NCBI GenBank assembly: GCA_903925705.1
Contig: CAIYGJ010000093.1
Location: 1-6,955 of the forward strand
Length of the DNA stretch: 6,955 bases
From: an uncultured Actinomycetes bacterium
GTDB taxonomy: Bacteria; Actinomycetota; Actinomycetes; S36-B12; UBA5976
Reading direction: 5' to 3'
Shown here in pieces: positions 6,559 through 6,955 of this stretch. Under the pieces are notes generated by a model. That model saw nothing but the letters and a program-made list of their open reading frames with translations. It did not search any database and was not told the origin of the DNA. Position 1 is the first letter of the stretch, and every line of letters starts with the position of its first letter. The translations under genes were made by a program, and so were the position numbers.

Positions 6559-6955
6559 TCAGACCGCCAGGTCCCAGCGTTCATGCTTGATGTTGAATGC
6601 GGCTGCCAATAATGCAAAATCTGAGTCATTGTGAACAATCACAACTTTTTCATTTGTTAAGGCTAGAACCGCGATCATGCAATCGACGACGCTTTTAACG
6701 GTTTTGCCTTGCCAGGCAAGCTGCCGGCGAATTTCCCCTGCACTTCTAAAATCATGCAAAGCATCAAATTCCAATGAGGCAAAACGATCAATGAATTCAT
6801 TAATCGCTATGACTTCGTGCTTTCGAGCTCCGGCCAACAATTCCATGGCAACAGGTTCGCACATAAGAATTGAATTACCTTTTTTCGTAAGAGCGTTCAT
6901 GCGCTCACGAGTGCCTAGATCACCCTTTAGGACATTCACCCAAACGCTTGTGTCA
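6559..6955 (-). CDS. vapC: PIN-domain toxin, VapC-like (5' end beyond window)
   Basis: VapC toxins are PIN-fold, metal-dependent ribonucleases that are held inactive by a co-encoded VapB antitoxin. The frame continues to the right edge: before the apparent GTG start at 6939 the codons read DTSVW, the invariant opening of a PIN domain, so the real start lies past 6955 and only a few residues are missing. Numbering from that first visible Asp, 131 residues are seen. The acidic set is complete: D1, E38 in CEPVAMELLAGA, D91 in VVDCMIA, and D110/D112 in HNDSDF. The fold is therefore probably active. The antitoxin would lie upstream, outside the window; no small partner is found downstream, where 75 bases separate it from the zinc-ribbon gene. 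A solitary PIN ribonuclease is the alternative. Activity and target are inferred from the family only. Confidence 0.85.
   Translation of the reverse strand, partial: DTSVWVNVLKGDLGTRERMNALTKKGNSILMCEPVAMELLAGARKHEVIAINEFIDRFASLEFDALHDFRSAGEIRRQLAWQGKTVKSVVDCMIAVLALTNEKVVIVHNDSDFALLAAAFNIKHERWDLAV

Noticed and set aside
6559..6939. GTG at 6939 as the true start of the PIN-domain protein
   Set aside because: Upstream codons in the same frame read DTSVW, the conserved first strand and catalytic Asp of PIN domains, so the gene must start beyond the right edge.

Overview
The window looks like a chromosomal stretch from a moderate-GC bacterium, most likely a member of the Actinomycetota (for example a low-GC planktonic lineage). 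The clue is a run of genes on the minus strand: a coiled-coil C4 zinc-ribbon protein of the Rv2229c type, followed with a 4-base overlap by an RNase HI of the type found at the N-terminus of mycobacterial Rv2228c. Frequent GTG starts also fit. The assignment is inferred from gene families and order; no database search was possible.

Layout from left to right. Positions 1-87 hold the 5' end of the RNase P RNA gene (rnpB) on the minus strand, running off the left edge. Diverging from it is a 538-codon amidohydrolase of the YtcJ-like (Amidohydro_3) family on the plus strand. It converges on, and overlaps by four bases, a large minus-strand flavoenzyme of the dimethylglycine/sarcosine dehydrogenase family, with an FAD domain followed by a GcvT-like folate domain. 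A 296-base spacer (4209-4504) contains a strong GC-rich hairpin. It also holds a 50-codon open frame with no usable start, which ends exactly where the hairpin begins and may be a gene remnant.

Right of the spacer lies a tight minus-strand operon, transcribed in the order zinc-ribbon protein, RNase HI, YaaA. The first two genes overlap as GTGA and the last two are 9 bases apart. Upstream of the operon, across a 75-base gap with an AT-rich inverted repeat, is a VapC-like PIN-domain toxin. Its first codons lie beyond the right edge, and no antitoxin is visible in the window.

Functionally the window joins housekeeping RNA and nucleic-acid genes (rnpB, RNase HI, zinc ribbon, YaaA) to a small catabolic pair. 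The flavoenzyme would demethylate an N-methylated glycine derivative and pass the one-carbon unit to tetrahydrofolate; the amidohydrolase would hydrolyse an unidentified C-N bond. I see no insertion sequence, CRISPR array, prophage gene or tRNA, and no convincing undescribed multi-gene system. The least explained pieces are the startless frame at 4336-4488 and the promoter arrangement between rnpB and the amidohydrolase.
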